64,000 nucleotides of DNA, from positions 40,892,355 to 40,956,354 of the forward strand of contig CM054151.1 in NCBI GenBank assembly GCA_028751875.1, given 5' to 3'. This stretch comes from Rapana venosa (lineage: Eukaryota > Mollusca > Gastropoda > Neogastropoda > Muricidae). Positions 1-12,122 of this stretch are shown in pieces (the first letter of the stretch is position 1; each line of letters opens with the position of its first letter). The notes beneath the pieces were generated by a model. The model made no database searches and had not been told where the DNA came from. It worked only from the letters and a program-made list of their open reading frames with translations. The position numbers were made by a program, and so were the translations under genes.

Positions 1-172
1 TTGAACCTGACTTATGCAACACCATGATTGTGGCCCATGCACTTTACAAGGGGAGCCACAGTCATAGCCCATTGATGCATCACTCTGTAGGGGGTTAAGG
101 TCTATCCTCTAACTAACATCTAACTAACATAAGTGTGTGTGTTTTGGATTTAAGGTCTATTCTCTAAAAACA
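1..172. other. Unassigned flank
   Basis: No coding potential or recognised repeat. A short phrase around 'aaggtctatcctctaa' recurs about 45 bases later, next to the first TG run. Confidence 0.4.
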
Positions 173-201
173 TAAGTGTGTGTGTGTGCGCGCGCGCGTG
201 C

Positions 202-268
<67 letters not shown>

Positions 269-297
269 AGAGTGTGTGTGTGTGTGTGTGTGTGTGA
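173..297. repeat. TG/CA microsatellite
   Basis: Nearly pure TG dinucleotides with a CG-rich interruption near 188-205 and a short 'tttgagag' break near 265. The long His-Thr or Cys-Val reading frames across it are repeat translations, not genes. Confidence 0.95.
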
Positions 298-389
298 AGA
301 AAACCGAGCCATTGATGCAGTAAACCATAAGCCCCAAATGTGGGAAAAGCCACATACAGAACAAATGACTGGTGAGGGAGTGATTGATA

Positions 390-540
390 TCCAGCTACAA
401 TGACACCCCCCAAAAAAAAACACCAAAACAAACTTTAACCCAAACAACAAAAAAACAAAGCAAAACAATCCCCCCAAAAACCCAACAACACACACCAAAA
501 AAATCCCCCATTACTAGCACTAATAGTACATACACAAAAC
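390..540. repeat. A/C-rich low-complexity tract
   Basis: Runs of A and C with very little G or T and no recognisable gene. The bases on either side carry no feature I can name. Confidence 0.6.
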
Positions 541-597
541 ACAGGTCTACTGAGATGCTGAAAAAAATCTTATTTATCCTCAACAGATTTACTACAT

Positions 598-725
598 AAT
601 GATAATAATAATAATACATGGAATTTGTATAGCCCTATATTTTTGCACCCAAAAAACCCAAAATCAAAGTGCTTTCATTCATCCTACTCATTCCCATGCA
701 GCCAGTTACAATTACTAGGTTTTAT
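598..725 (-). repeat. Possible dispersed repeat ending in an ATT microsatellite
   Basis: A (AATAAT)n stretch at 600-617 is followed by non-repetitive sequence with 'catggaatttgtatagc' and 'aaagtgctttcattcatcc'. Read on the minus strand, the body ends in (ATT)n, as many SINE 3' ends do. I recall similar sequence from mollusc genomes but cannot confirm it. Only one copy is visible in the window. Confidence 0.35.
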
Positions 726-744
726 TTTTTACAAATTCAAATGT

Positions 745-1110
745 CTACACACACCCTCCAATGCAGGCACACACATACACATGGAGTATGGATGGGAGTG
801 AGGGGGGAGTGTTGGTAGTTGTTAGGGAGGGGGGGTATGGTGTGTATGTATGTGGCTGCTTTGGTGAGGGGATAGGGTGTTGGAGGGGGGGTGGGGGATG
901 TGTGTGTGTGTGGGGGGGGGGGGGGGGGGGGGCAGCCTCTTGCCTGACCAAGAAGTACGAGGTCTACTGTTATCTCATGTCAAACTAGAGTTTACCAAAG
1001 GAAAGCAACACACACAAACATGCCACAAGCTCTCTTTCTGTCTCTGTCTCTCTGTGGCTGTCTCACTGTATGCCTCTGTCTCTCTCTCCATTATTCTCTT
1101 TAAACGTTAA
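745..1110. repeat. G-rich and simple-repeat block
   Basis: GGG-rich sequence from about 785 reaches a pure G run at about 912-932, followed by TCTC-type simple sequence at 1030-1095. No gene is supported. Confidence 0.7.
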
Positions 1111-1149
1111 GTGTAAATTCCACAGCAATTAGGCCTACTGGAATATGAA

Positions 1150-1695
1150 TATTGTCAAACAGACAAAAAGAAAATCCACGCCAAAAATCTCGATAACACA
1201 CTCCTATCAATCTACTAAAAAAACCACCCTGCGCGCACCGCGCGCGCGCACAAAAACACACACACAACACCACCACACACACCAACACACACAAACACAC
1301 ACAACCACAACACACCACCACACAGTACCAGTTGGTCAAGCCTGTCCTCTAAACACACAGACAGAGACAGTAAAAAATTTACTGTCTTTTGGCCAGATGG
1401 CTATCGGGATTTTCATTTATCTTTTCTGAGTAAAAAATCAAAAAAAATCAAAAAATCTCCAAAACACACCCTTCAATCTATCATAAAAACCACACAGTGC
1501 CGTGTGCGCGCACAAAACACACACCCCAAAAACCACGCAGCACGCACGCGCGCGCGCGCGGGGTGTGTTTTGTGTGTTCTTTTATATCGAGGATAAGGGA
1601 ATAAGCACTTATGTGCTTTTCACACCAGACCCCAAAGTGTATGAGGATTTTAAATTTCTGTCGTTGTTCCAACAGCACACTTTCTGAGTAAGAGG
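1150..1695. repeat. Imperfect tandem duplication of ~275 bp with CA/CG tracts
   Basis: The segment starting near 1165 ('ccaaaaatctcgataacac') is repeated in altered form from about 1445 ('aaaaaatctccaaaacaca'). Each copy runs through a CGCG-rich patch into CACA sequence. Both copies also share a 'ttctgagtaa' ending, near 1425 and 1683. The second copy contains a SINE-beta tail. Alternating purine-pyrimidine stretches (for example 1535-1560) could in principle adopt Z-DNA. Confidence 0.55.
1570..1695 (-). mobile_element. SINE-beta tail fragment
   Basis: The minus strand carries the SINE-beta 3' core: 'gcacataagtgcttattccc' followed by 'ttatcctcgatataaaag'. The same core is seen at 5900, 39460, 44300 and elsewhere. 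The tRNA-like head is missing, so this is a 5'-truncated copy. Confidence 0.75.
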
Positions 1696-2774
1696 GACAT
1701 GACATAAAAAAGTGGTAATGGATTTTTTTTCCCCGGATATAGTCTATCAATTTTGCAAAAAAAAGTGCCGAAAAAGGACTATTGCAATAGTAAAAATTTT
1801 ATGATATTTGGTAGGAAAGTACCAATTTTAACATTCCAAAAAGTGGGGACGTCTAATGTCGGAAACCATTTTTTTAAAATAGACGCATCAAATTCGATTT
1901 TATAAAAAAAATTTAAAAGAATGTAATAGGCCTGTGACATATCATTAAAGCTTTAAGTACTGATTACGAATTTAATAATAGAATCCCATTAGACGTAATA
2001 GAAAGCAAAAATTAAAAAAAAATACCCATATGTTCCATATTTAGAGTTCGAAGCCATTAGCAGCTAAATCAAGTAATCTCAGGCATTTTACTCCAACTGA
2101 GAGCCAGGGCCTATCAGTATAAAATGCATCCCCCTTTTGGAAATTTGTGATAAAATTTTTTCTCTTTTTTTAACTCTCTTTTTGTTTCGCTTTTTCCCTT
2201 TTACTGTTGTCACCTCTTCTTGTAATTTTCTGCCTTTTGGTCCTTTTCTGCTCCCTTTTATTCCCCCGAAAACTTAAAAAAAAAACTTTTTTCTTTTATG
2301 CGCAGTAGAGCGCTGGGACCTAAAATTTAAGTGCTTTAGAGTAGCGGCGCATTTTTACTCAAAAAACAGACAAAAAGGGGTTCCCTCCCGGGAGCGTTGG
2401 AAAAAAAAGAAAAAAGATTTAAAAGGATTAAAACCAAAGTTTCGACCCACTGTAAAATTTCCCTGGAAAGGCAAAGTGGTGTCTCCCCTTTGAAGGTAAG
2501 AATTCACAAGGGTATAAGAAAAACTGCAGTAGAGGCAAAACACATCAGAGAGTTCAAATCATTTGGGGCGTCATTTCAGCCCAGCAAAAGAACATGGAAA
2601 GCTCAGTCACCCGCGCACCTTCTGGAATAAAGAACACGAAAATTCTTTTCAAGATCAGGACACCTAGTTTCACCATTTCCCAAAGAGTGGGGCATTGAGA
2701 CAGCCAAGTCTTTGCTTGTCCAAAATGCCTTTTAAAAATTTGGAGAATTTTTTTTTCTGCAGTCCGAGTAATGA

Positions 2775-2820
2775 TAAAAAAAGAAAAAGAAGAAGAAAGA
2801 AAAGAAGAAGAAGAAGGGGA
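2775..2820. repeat. Purine (AAG/GAA) tract
   Basis: Interrupted GAA/AAG repeats. The complementary TTC tract lies at 9860-9935 in the other palindrome arm. Confidence 0.85.
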
Positions 2821-2864
2821 ATTTATGTACATGAATTTGTAAAAAAAAAAAAATCAAGCGCTCG

Positions 2865-3345
2865 AGGACCGTTATACTCTGGAGCAGGAGGGGATCAGTC
2901 TTCCCGGGGAACAAAGTGCAGTGGGAAATACCCCATTCTAAAAGTGCAGTGTAAAGAAAAAACCGGGCCCCTATTATTTTGCAGGGGGAAGAATAACCGC
3001 CCCTTTAAAGGCAGGTGAAGGAAAACCGCCCTATAAGTGCAGTGTGGAGAAAACCAGCTCCTTTTTGTGCGTGGGAAGAATAACCAGCTCCTATTAGTGC
3101 AGTGTGAAGAAAACCTGCCCAAAAAAGGGCAGGGTGGAGAATAGGCAGCCCCTATTAGTGCAAAGGTGGGGGAATTGACATCATATTCGTCAGTGTGGGA
3201 ATAAGCGCTCCTATTAGTGCATTGTGAAAATAGGCAGCCCCTATTAGTGCAGGTAAGAATAGGCAGCCCTATTAGTGCAGTGGAAAAATAGGAGCTCCTT
3301 TAGTGCGTGTAAGAAAAAACCGCTCCTATTATGAAAGGGGAGAAT
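2865..3345. repeat. Minisatellite, ~31 bp unit
   Basis: About 15 degenerate units. The approximate consensus combines 'cagtgtggagaataggcag' with 'ctcctattagtg'. Unit length varies through indels in G and A runs. The array is mirrored in inverted orientation at about 9210-9720. Confidence 0.85.
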
Positions 3346-5769
3346 GGGGAGCTATATTTGGGGGTCCATGTCTATAATGAGAAAAATGTAAAAGTTGCCT
3401 GACAATATTCCTCACACAGCTTCCTATCCCCTGACTATCTGAAGGGGGGGGCACAGGGAGGCCAGGACATTTTCTTTCCAAAAGATCCAGTTGCCGGGGC
3501 TTTGTCAGCTTACCAAAACATGTAATATTTGGTAGAAAGACAAAGTAGCTCAGAATTTTCAAAATACCAAGGGGAAACTTTGCCCGGGGTGATAATGTTG
3601 ATTTGATGTAACCCTTTACAGTGTTTGGACCAGGGGTCCTGCCCTTTAATGCCCATACTGGAAGGTACCAGTTTATCCATGTCCTGATTTTTGGATTACA
3701 TTGTCGCAACAAATGGATCCAGCTGTTGGGGTTCTGCCTACCAAGGTCTGTTTCCTAGCAGTAGCACAACTTTTTCAAAAGACGACCCCTTTATGAGAAA
3801 AAAACCAAGCTTGTGGACCTTCAAAAGGTTTTTGGAGAGTCTGTGGGGTATGGCAACCCCAAGACAACGAAGGGGGGGGATGGTACTGTTGGTCGTGCTG
3901 CAGCTATAGGCTGACCAAGAGAAGCAAATTTTCAAATCAGGGTCGTTTTTCCCTTTCCCCGCCAAGGAAAACACCAAAGAAGTGGTAAAAAAAAAATCCA
4001 ACTGTTTTGGGGGGAAATTCAATTGTTTTAGTGCTGCTTCGCAGAAAGATACTCTGTTTGTTGAGTGTTGACGTTTCTGATATTTGATAGGACAAATTTT
4101 GTAAGTGTCTGTCATTTGATTTTTTTTTTCTCTGCTTTTTTCTCTCTGTTGGATTTGCAAATTTCTCCCCGGATCTTCTTGATTTGACCTTAGCAATGCA
4201 TTCTTTTTCCCCCCTTTATGCAGTTGTAAAAACCATTTGGGGTTTTTCTTTAAGTTAATTTTTGGGGTTTTTTTTTTAAACCCCATTTGATTTTTTTTTA
4301 TTATTTTCCCTTTAAAAATCTCACCCAAAGGTTTCTGGTTTTTCCCGTTTTTTTTTGTTATTTGGAGGCGGAAAAAAATTAATTTCATTTTTGAAATGGG
4401 GGATTTTTGTCAAAACATCCGAAAAAGGTCATGACATTGTTTTTTTTGAAAACCCTTTTTTCCCCTTGTTCTCTCGTCCTGCTTTCCCTTTTTTCTGAGC
4501 GGGAATTTTCTGGTTGATCCCAATGTGTTTTTTTCTTCCCCGCTTTGGATCCCCCAAAGGGAAAAAAAAGGTTTATTTAAAAAAGCTTGTTTTTAAAACT
4601 TTTTTCCCCTTGTTTTTCTCTTTCCCTCTTTAACATTTCTTAAACGCTGCTTTTTGGCTGCATTTTCCACTTGTTCCTTTCTTGGATCATTTTGGGTTTT
4701 CCACAAAACAAAGAAAATTTATCCTTCTTGGGCAAGGAAAAATGTGTTTTGGGTTTAAAAATGGAATAAAAAATTTTTTCCCCTTTTTAAGCAAAAAAAA
4801 AACCCAAAAAAAGAATCAACCCCACCCTTCTTTAATTTTCCAGTCAAGCTTTTTTCAAATTTAATAACATAGGGGAAATAAGGTAACATTTGGATCCAAT
4901 GAATTCAGATCATCTGTACCACAGTCAGGAGACAGGAAACCTCAGAGAAAGAAACAGAAAGAAAATACCATTTTTTTTTTATTTATTCCACAACACCAAC
5001 ACACACACCACACTTTTTCAGGGAGCACACGATTTACTTTCCAAAAGCAGAGAGACACAGATTACTTTCCCGCTTTACTGGATCAAAAATATATCAAAAA
5101 AAGGGTAGAACCCAGTGTGTATACACTCCCCCCCAAATTTCTATGGGCAGATTTTTCCAGTGGCTGTCCTACCGTGTTCTGTGGACAATACGGCCTCGGC
5201 TATGTTTATGAAAGTTAAAAAAATTTGAAGTAAAAAAACAAGGCACCCAGAGGGGTGATTTTGGGGAAAAGTGGTTTTTCCATACAAGAATCACTACCTT
5301 AGTATTTTGTAGGAAAAATGGTATGATGTGGCAGTTTTTTTGATGTTGTCTGGTTTAATAGTAATCATGATGTAACACACATACCTCGAAAAACAAGCAA
5401 GCAGGGGGACTTTTAGTGTGTGTTAAATTTCAAAAAATAAGTCATTTATGCTCATCTAAACCAGAATCAGTGGTCAAGAGCATTTGCCGCCAGGCCCTTT
5501 CTGGGGCAAAAAAAAGGGTGGGCCTTCCCAAAAAAGGGAGGGTGCCGGGTGGTGAGGCACCAGCTATAGCAAAAATCAGTCTCGAGTGCCAAAAATTTTT
5601 TTTGAGCTTGTTTGTTTATTGATTTTTGGGAACTTCCGACACCTACTTTTTCCTTTTTTTTATAGTTGTTGTGTATTTTTTTCTACCTGTTGCCCCAAGT
5701 TTGAAAACTATTGAATTAGTTCCTTGGGAAAAAGCAAGGGTTTACTAGCCCATAAGGGGTCACCTGCAT

Positions 5770-6232
5770 GGGCAGTTTTGAGGTTTTAAAAAAACTTGTA
5801 ATGACTTTTTGGGCCAAAGGCCTCGTCACAAGGTGAGAACATTTCAAAAAAGAACAGAAATATTTTTGAAAAAAATACATAATTAAATAAAAAATTCTTC
5901 TTTTAATCGAGGATAATGGAATAAGCATTTGTGTTTTTTTTTTCCGACCCCCTGTTGATGAGGGGTTTGTAAATTCTGTTTTTTGTTCCAACCACCAAAA
6001 TGGGGCCTACCTTCCGAAAAACGACGGGGTTTAACGTGTCCCAAGTGTTTTTGCATGCTTTTTACCCTCTGTTTATAGTTTAAATCCCCTTGAGCGGATT
6101 GGAACCCCGGTCAGCAGATCACCAGCACTGTGCAAAGCAAAAAGGCTTCAAGTATGTAACCCCTAGGCTAACCCGGCCTCTCTGTACAGGAAAAGGGAAA
6201 GGTTTTCTGAATCATCACTGCCCCCGACAGCT

Positions 6233-6270
<38 letters not shown>

Positions 6271-6350
6271 AAAAAGGTGAAGGGGGGGGGGGGGGGGGTG
6301 GGTGATGGATGCCAGTGGTACTAACAAAGCCAAGCTTTTAGGGAAGGGGA
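5770..6350. other. Palindrome spacer
   Basis: Sequence between the two arms with no inverted partner in the window. It contains a complete SINE-beta copy in minus orientation, then an uninterrupted G run at 6233-6269 and a second G run at 6281-6298. Confidence 0.65.
5885..6180 (-). mobile_element. SINE-beta, near full-length copy
   Basis: On the minus strand it starts near 6180 with a tRNA-like head: an A-box-like 'ttagcctaggggtta' and a B-box-like 'ggttccaatcc'. It passes through 'acaaacccctcatcaacagg' and ends with 'tgcttattccattatcctcg' then 'attaaaag'. This is the clearest link in the window between the tRNA head and the conserved tail. It is non-coding and depends on a LINE for mobility. 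Sequence quality is poor here, so its age cannot be judged. Confidence 0.75.
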
Positions 6351-9300
6351 AGGGAAGTAGTCTACAATCCCGCAATTTTCCCAAGGAACTAAATTTAAAA
6401 AGTTTTTTAAACTTGGTGCAACAGGTAATAAAAAAAACACAAACAACTATAAAAAGTAGGAAAAAGTGGTGTCGGAAGTTGCCCGAAAATAATAAACAAC
6501 AAGCTCAAAAAAAAAAATTTGGCACTTGAATGTCGTTTGCTATAGTGGCCCGCCCACACCCGCGGCCCCCTTATTTGGGAAGGGGCTCCACCCATTTTTA
6601 AACCCAGAAAGGGCCATGTCAAAAAAGCTCTTACCTACTGTTTCTGGTTTATGACCCATAAATGATTTTATTTTTAAAAATTTTTAACACACACTAAAAG
6701 AAACCTGCTTGCTTGTTTTTCCCGAGGTATGTGGGGGGTTAATCACTGTTTGGACGTTTTAAAACCAAAGAAACATCAAAAAAAACCTGCCCAAAAATCA
6801 GGGCCAGTTCCAAACCAATACAGTGGGGGTAGTGATTCTTGTAGGGTTAAACCACTTTTGCCAAAACAGCCCCTTGGGTGCCTTGTTTTTTTTCCCTTGA
6901 AATTGTTTTTAACTTCAAAAACCCAAACCCAGGGGTTCTTATCTTTCCACAGAACACTGGATAGGACAGGCACTGGAGAAATTGCCATAAAAATTTAGGA
7001 AGGGGAGTGTATACCCCACTGGGGTTTTTCCCCCTTTTTCTTTTTGAAAAAACCTTGTTTCCAAAAAGGGGGGAAGTAGATCTGGGGGGGCTCTCGGGTT
7101 TTTGGGGGAAAGAAAATCTGTTTTGCCCCCTGAAAATTTTTGTTTTGGTGTGTGTGTGTGAATAAAAAAATAAATATAGGTATTTTCATTCGTTTATTCT
7201 CGTAAGTTCCTGTCTCTGATTGGGGTTGTACAGTTTAATCTAAATTCTTTGGGAACCAAATGTTGCCCAGCCTATTTACCCTATGGTGTATTTAAAATTC
7301 TAAATTTTAAAAGGGGCTTGCAACTTTTTTCATTTAAAATTTGAAGAAAAGGGGTTTGGGGTGTGATTTTTTTTGGTGTTTTTTTTTCTCCTGCCCCTAC
7401 AAAAGTGCTGATCAAAATTTTTTGGGGTTTGCATTTTGAAAATTTTTTTCCAAAAAATAACTGATCACATTTTTTCCCTTGTCCACATGAAAGGACTGAA
7501 TGGGTATTTTCTGCATGTTATTGTGTGGAAAAAAGACTGCTGACTGATAGCCAAGATGAAGAAAGGGCGGGGACTGAGAAAAGGAAATAGCATTTCTCCA
7601 AAAAACATGCTGTTTGAAGGATAAAAATGTGAAAACAGAAGGGAAAAAACAAAATATTCAATGTGGGGAAACAAAACAGGGTCTTTGATCCAAGCAAGCT
7701 AGGTTTCAAAAAAAACCTTTTTTGTCTCTTTTTTGGTCAGTCCCCTTTAAAGATTTCGGGAAAAAAAACAAACAACAGTGTTTTATCAAATTTTGGACAC
7801 GCAATTTTTCCAGAACAGATTCCCCAAAAGTGGGTTTTTAAACATGGACCCGAGAACAAAATGGGCAGAAAGGGGGTGCAAAAGAATTTCCTAGCTTGTC
7901 AGTGACCTTTGCTCAGATGTTGTGGAGAAACAGCAGGCAGGGTCCATTTCACAACTAAAAAAACTAAACCCCCAGCATTCCCGCCGTTCTTCAGAGGAAA
8001 AAAACCACACCCAAATGCGGGAGACCTGAGACACAGCTTTATTTAGAAAACTTTCAGGGCATGTCATGAATTATTTCAAAGAGAATGTGATTTAAAAAAA
8101 ACCCCAATTTTGGCCCTTTTGCACCCAAAAATGAAATAGTTTTCTCCCTAGTGACACTCCATACACAGATTAAAAACTGTGGCCAAAAAACTAGAAGTCA
8201 CTTTGGGGGATTTACAATTATTACCTGCATAGAGGGAAAGGGGAAAGTCATTAAAAAAAGGTCAAATTTCAGAGAAGATCCAGTAAATTTGCAAAAAACC
8301 AAAAGGGGAGAAATATTTCAGAGAAAGAAAAAATCAAAAAATGTTCAGAAAACAAAAAAAATTTTCCTATCAAAAATCAGGAAAGTAAAACATCAACAAC
8401 CCAAATATCTTTCTGCAGAAGCAAGGGTTTTTCTAAAAAATTTAATTTCCCCCCTAAAAACAGTTGGGGATTATTAATTTTCCATCTTCTTTGGATTGTT
8501 TTCAGAAATTTTGGGGGGAAAAAAAAAAGATCCTGACCCTTTACAATTGTTCTCTTGGTCAGGGGACTAAGCTGGGGAGCAAGCCAACAGTACTCATCCC
8601 CCCTCTTTAGATTTCTCTTTTTTGGTTTTCCCTTTCCCCAAACCGACTGGGTCCCAAAAAAAATTTTTTGAACGGGGGCCACAAGCTTGAGTTTTGGTTT
8701 TTCATAAAGGAACAGGGCTGTTTGGGGAAAAAGTTTTTCTTTTGCCCGACCAAATAAACAGACCGGGGAGGCATGAACCCCAACAGCTGGATCCAGTTTT
8801 TTGCTGACGTTTTGATCCCTCCCAAACAAGGGGGCACTGGATAGAACTGGTACCCCTTTCCCTTTGGGATGGGCATTATTGGAGCCCACCCCCGGCCCCC
8901 AAAACAAAGTAAGGGCCTTTTACACATAATCTAACATTTTCACCAGAGGGCAATGTTCCCGTTGGGTATTTTTTAAAATTCTGCGCTACTTTGTCATTAG
9001 TTTTACCAAGTATTAAAAATGTTTTTGGAAGCATACAAAACCAGGCAAAAGGACTTTTGTGGGAAAGGGAAAAAGTCTGGCCTCCCTGGCCCCACCTTCT
9101 GGATATCAGGGGTAGGGGAAACTTTGTGCAATGGAAAAATATTCAGGAAAAGCAACCTTTCATTTTTCTACTTATAGACATGGACCCCCCAAATATGACT
9201 GCCTATTTTTTCCCCACTGCAACAAAAATTAGCTTCCTTTTTTCTTTTCCCCACGCACAAAAGGGGCTGCCCAATTTTTCCCCACTGCACTTTAAAGGGG

Positions 9301-11130
9301 CTTTTATTCTCCACACTGCCCCCGAAAGAGCTGTCAATTTTTACAAATGCACTAATAGGAGCTGCCTATTCTCCACACTGCAAAACCCAAAAGGAGCTGC
9401 CCATTTCCACCCCTGCAAAAAAAAGGAGCTGGTTTTTTCTTCACAAATGCACTAGTAGGGAGGTTTTTCTTCACACTGGGACTAAAAAGGAGCGGGGTAT
9501 TATCCAACTGCCTTTAGGAAAACAGGTTATTTTCCACAAAAAGCACTAAAGGAAACTGGCTATTACTACACGGACTTATCGGAGCAGGGGTTAAACCTTC
9601 ACATGCACTAATTGGGGCTGGGGGTTTTTCCACACTGACTAATAGGAGCAAGTTATTCTCCCCGCACTAATAGGAGCTGGCTATCTCCACCACTGCCGTT
9701 TTTTAGGAGTGGCTAATTTTTCCCCCAATGAAAATTGTTTTCAGGGGGACTGGGTCTCCCTCCTGTCCGAGAATATAAAGGTTTCCCGCGTTGCTTTGAT
9801 TTTGTTTGTTTTACAAAATTTAGTTTCTAATAAAAATTTCCCTATCATCTTCCCCCCCTTTTTCTTTTTCTTCTTCTTCTTTTTTTCTTCTTCTTTTTTT
9901 CTTTTTTCTTCTTTTTTTCTTTTTCTTTTTCTTTTCATATTTTACGGACTGCAGAAAAAAGGTAATTGGGGTCCAAATTTTTTAAAAGGGAAATTAAATA
10001 CAATGCCCAAAAACTTTACTGTCCCAAGCCCCGTCTTTAGGAATGGAAGGGGAACAGGGTACCGATCTTATTGATTTGCTGTTTTTACTTTATTCCAGCA
10101 AGATGCCCTGGATGAAAAATGAGCTTTCCATGTTCCCGATTAAAGCTGGACTTTAAGTGACTTGCCACAAGTGATTTGAAATAAACCCGATGCTGTTTTC
10201 CCCTTCCTGCACTGTTTTTTTTTTTTAACTCCTTTTTGAAGTTCTTACCTTCAAAAGGGGGAAAACCCACCACTTTGCCCCCTTTCCCCAATTTGGGAAA
10301 AATTTTAAAGTGGTCGAAACTTTGGTTTTTTTCCTGGAAAAATGCATTTTCCTTTTTTTTCCCAAGGGGTCAGGCAGAAACCCTTTTTTGTTTGTTATAT
10401 GAGTAAAAAAAGCTCAAAGCTTTCCCTTTAAAACACCTTACAAGTTTAGGCCCCCGCCAAACCCCAACCCCATTAAAAAAAAAACCCCCCCCAAACCCCC
10501 CCCCCCCCCACCCCCCCCCCCCCCAAAAAAAACCCCCCAAAAACAAACCCGTTAAAAAACAAGGCTTTTAAAAAAACCCAAAAAAAAAAAGAAGGGGGGA
10601 AGATAAAAAAAAAAAAAAGGAAAAAAATTTCTGTCACAAATTTCCCGAATTTGGGGGTGCAATTTTACTGATAGGGCCCCGCATCTTCCCCGTTTGGGGG
10701 AAAATGCTTTAGATATACTTGATTTCCCATGCTAATGGGCTTCGAACAAATAATATAGAACGCCAAAGCGGGATAAAAATTTTTATTGATTTTTGCTTTC
10801 AATTTCGGCCCAAAGGTGATTCATTATCAAAACGTAATCAGTAGGTCGAAAGCTTTCAAATGATATGTCCCCAAGACCATAATTAAAATTCGGGTTTTTA
10901 AAAAAGTTTATAAAAACGAAATTTGATGAAAGTCTATTTTAAAAAAAAAAAGGGTTTCCGACACTTAATCGCCTACTTTTTGGGTTTTGGGTTTAAAAAT
11001 TAGGTACTTTCCCCATTTCCAAATACATAAAATAATTACCCAAAGCAAAAATTTGTTCCTTTTTGGCACTTTTTTTTCAAAGATTTTTCAGAAATTTCTA
11101 GTAAAAAGGGGAAGAAGAATCATCCCCATC
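6350..11130. repeat. Right arm of the large degraded palindrome
   Basis: Inverted counterpart of 1715-5770, about 0.7 kb longer because of insertions. It shows many short homopolymer expansions (A, T, C and G runs) typical of uncorrected long-read sequence. It holds the inverted minisatellite and a TTC tract. A C/A homopolymer block lies at about 10470-10620. No gene can be supported. Confidence 0.85.
9210..9720. repeat. Minisatellite, ~31 bp unit, inverted
   Basis: Units such as 'cactaataggagctggctat' recur with spacing of roughly 31 bases and are the reverse complement of the array at 2865-3345. Confidence 0.85.
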
Positions 11131-11179
11131 TAAGCTTTCGTATGAAGGTTAAAAGAATCTGCTTTTTCAGGGAAACCTC

Positions 11180-11420
11180 CACCCACCCCCCTTCCACAAA
11201 CACACACACCACCACTCACTCACTCATTCACTCACTCACACACTCACCACCCCACTCTCACACACCACACACCAACAAACAAACACCACTCACTTTTACA
11301 AACACACAAACACAAAACACAAACACACACACACACACCCCCCAAATCACTCACTCACTCCTTTTAACTCACCCCACTACGCTCAAACCCCACCCCCAAA
11401 AAATGCGCGCGGCCCCCGAC
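11180..11420. repeat. CTCA/CA simple repeats
   Basis: (ACTC)n and (CA)n sequence with C runs. It leads into about 200 bases of unassigned, indel-rich sequence up to the gap. Confidence 0.8.
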
Positions 11421-11622
11421 ATAATCGAAAATTGAAAAAAAAACTCCCCTCTTTATACCCACTAGGCAAGAAGGAAGGTGGAAGGAGGTTTAAAACGTAA
11501 TCTTCAGACAAAAGCCTTGCCCTTTTTCCCAAATTTTAGAAAAAATCGAATTTTAATGTCAAAATCCTTTTGGATGAAACTATAAACCCCAGGCCGGGGC
11601 CCCTGTACAATGCCCCGCAGAA

Positions 11623-12122
11623 NNNNNNNNNNNNNNNNNNNNNNNNNNNNNNNNNNNNNNNNNNNNNNNNNNNNNNNNNNNNNNNNNNNNNNNNNNNNNN
11701 NNNNNNNNNNNNNNNNNNNNNNNNNNNNNNNNNNNNNNNNNNNNNNNNNNNNNNNNNNNNNNNNNNNNNNNNNNNNNNNNNNNNNNNNNNNNNNNNNNNN
11801 NNNNNNNNNNNNNNNNNNNNNNNNNNNNNNNNNNNNNNNNNNNNNNNNNNNNNNNNNNNNNNNNNNNNNNNNNNNNNNNNNNNNNNNNNNNNNNNNNNNN
11901 NNNNNNNNNNNNNNNNNNNNNNNNNNNNNNNNNNNNNNNNNNNNNNNNNNNNNNNNNNNNNNNNNNNNNNNNNNNNNNNNNNNNNNNNNNNNNNNNNNNN
12001 NNNNNNNNNNNNNNNNNNNNNNNNNNNNNNNNNNNNNNNNNNNNNNNNNNNNNNNNNNNNNNNNNNNNNNNNNNNNNNNNNNNNNNNNNNNNNNNNNNNN
12101 NNNNNNNNNNNNNNNNNNNNNN
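11623..12122. other. Assembly gap (500 N)
   Basis: Exactly 500 Ns, the same size as the second gap, so this is a fixed-length scaffold placeholder and not a measured distance. Open frames drawn across it are meaningless. Confidence 1.

Larger units (their letters stand above)
1715..5770. repeat. Left arm of a large degraded palindrome
   Basis: This block matches the reverse complement of about 6350-11130 in order along its whole length. Anchor pairs include: 'gtgccgaaaaagga' at 1767 with 11060; 'ttcgaagccattagcag' at 2047 with 10740; 'ggtccatgtctataa' at 3362 with 9178; 'tggatccagctgttgggg' at 3715 with 8785; 'ctgaccaagagaa' at 3911 with 8555; and the 'gaggtatgtg' area at 6725 with its complement at 5382. 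Identity is moderate, with frequent homopolymer-length differences. Apart from the minisatellite and purine tract inside it I recognise no gene; the many short open frames are in indel-rich sequence. Confidence 0.85.

Noticed and set aside
2865..3345. CRISPR-like regularly spaced repeats
   Set aside because: Units are contiguous and degenerate with no unique spacers, and the genome is animal. It is a minisatellite.
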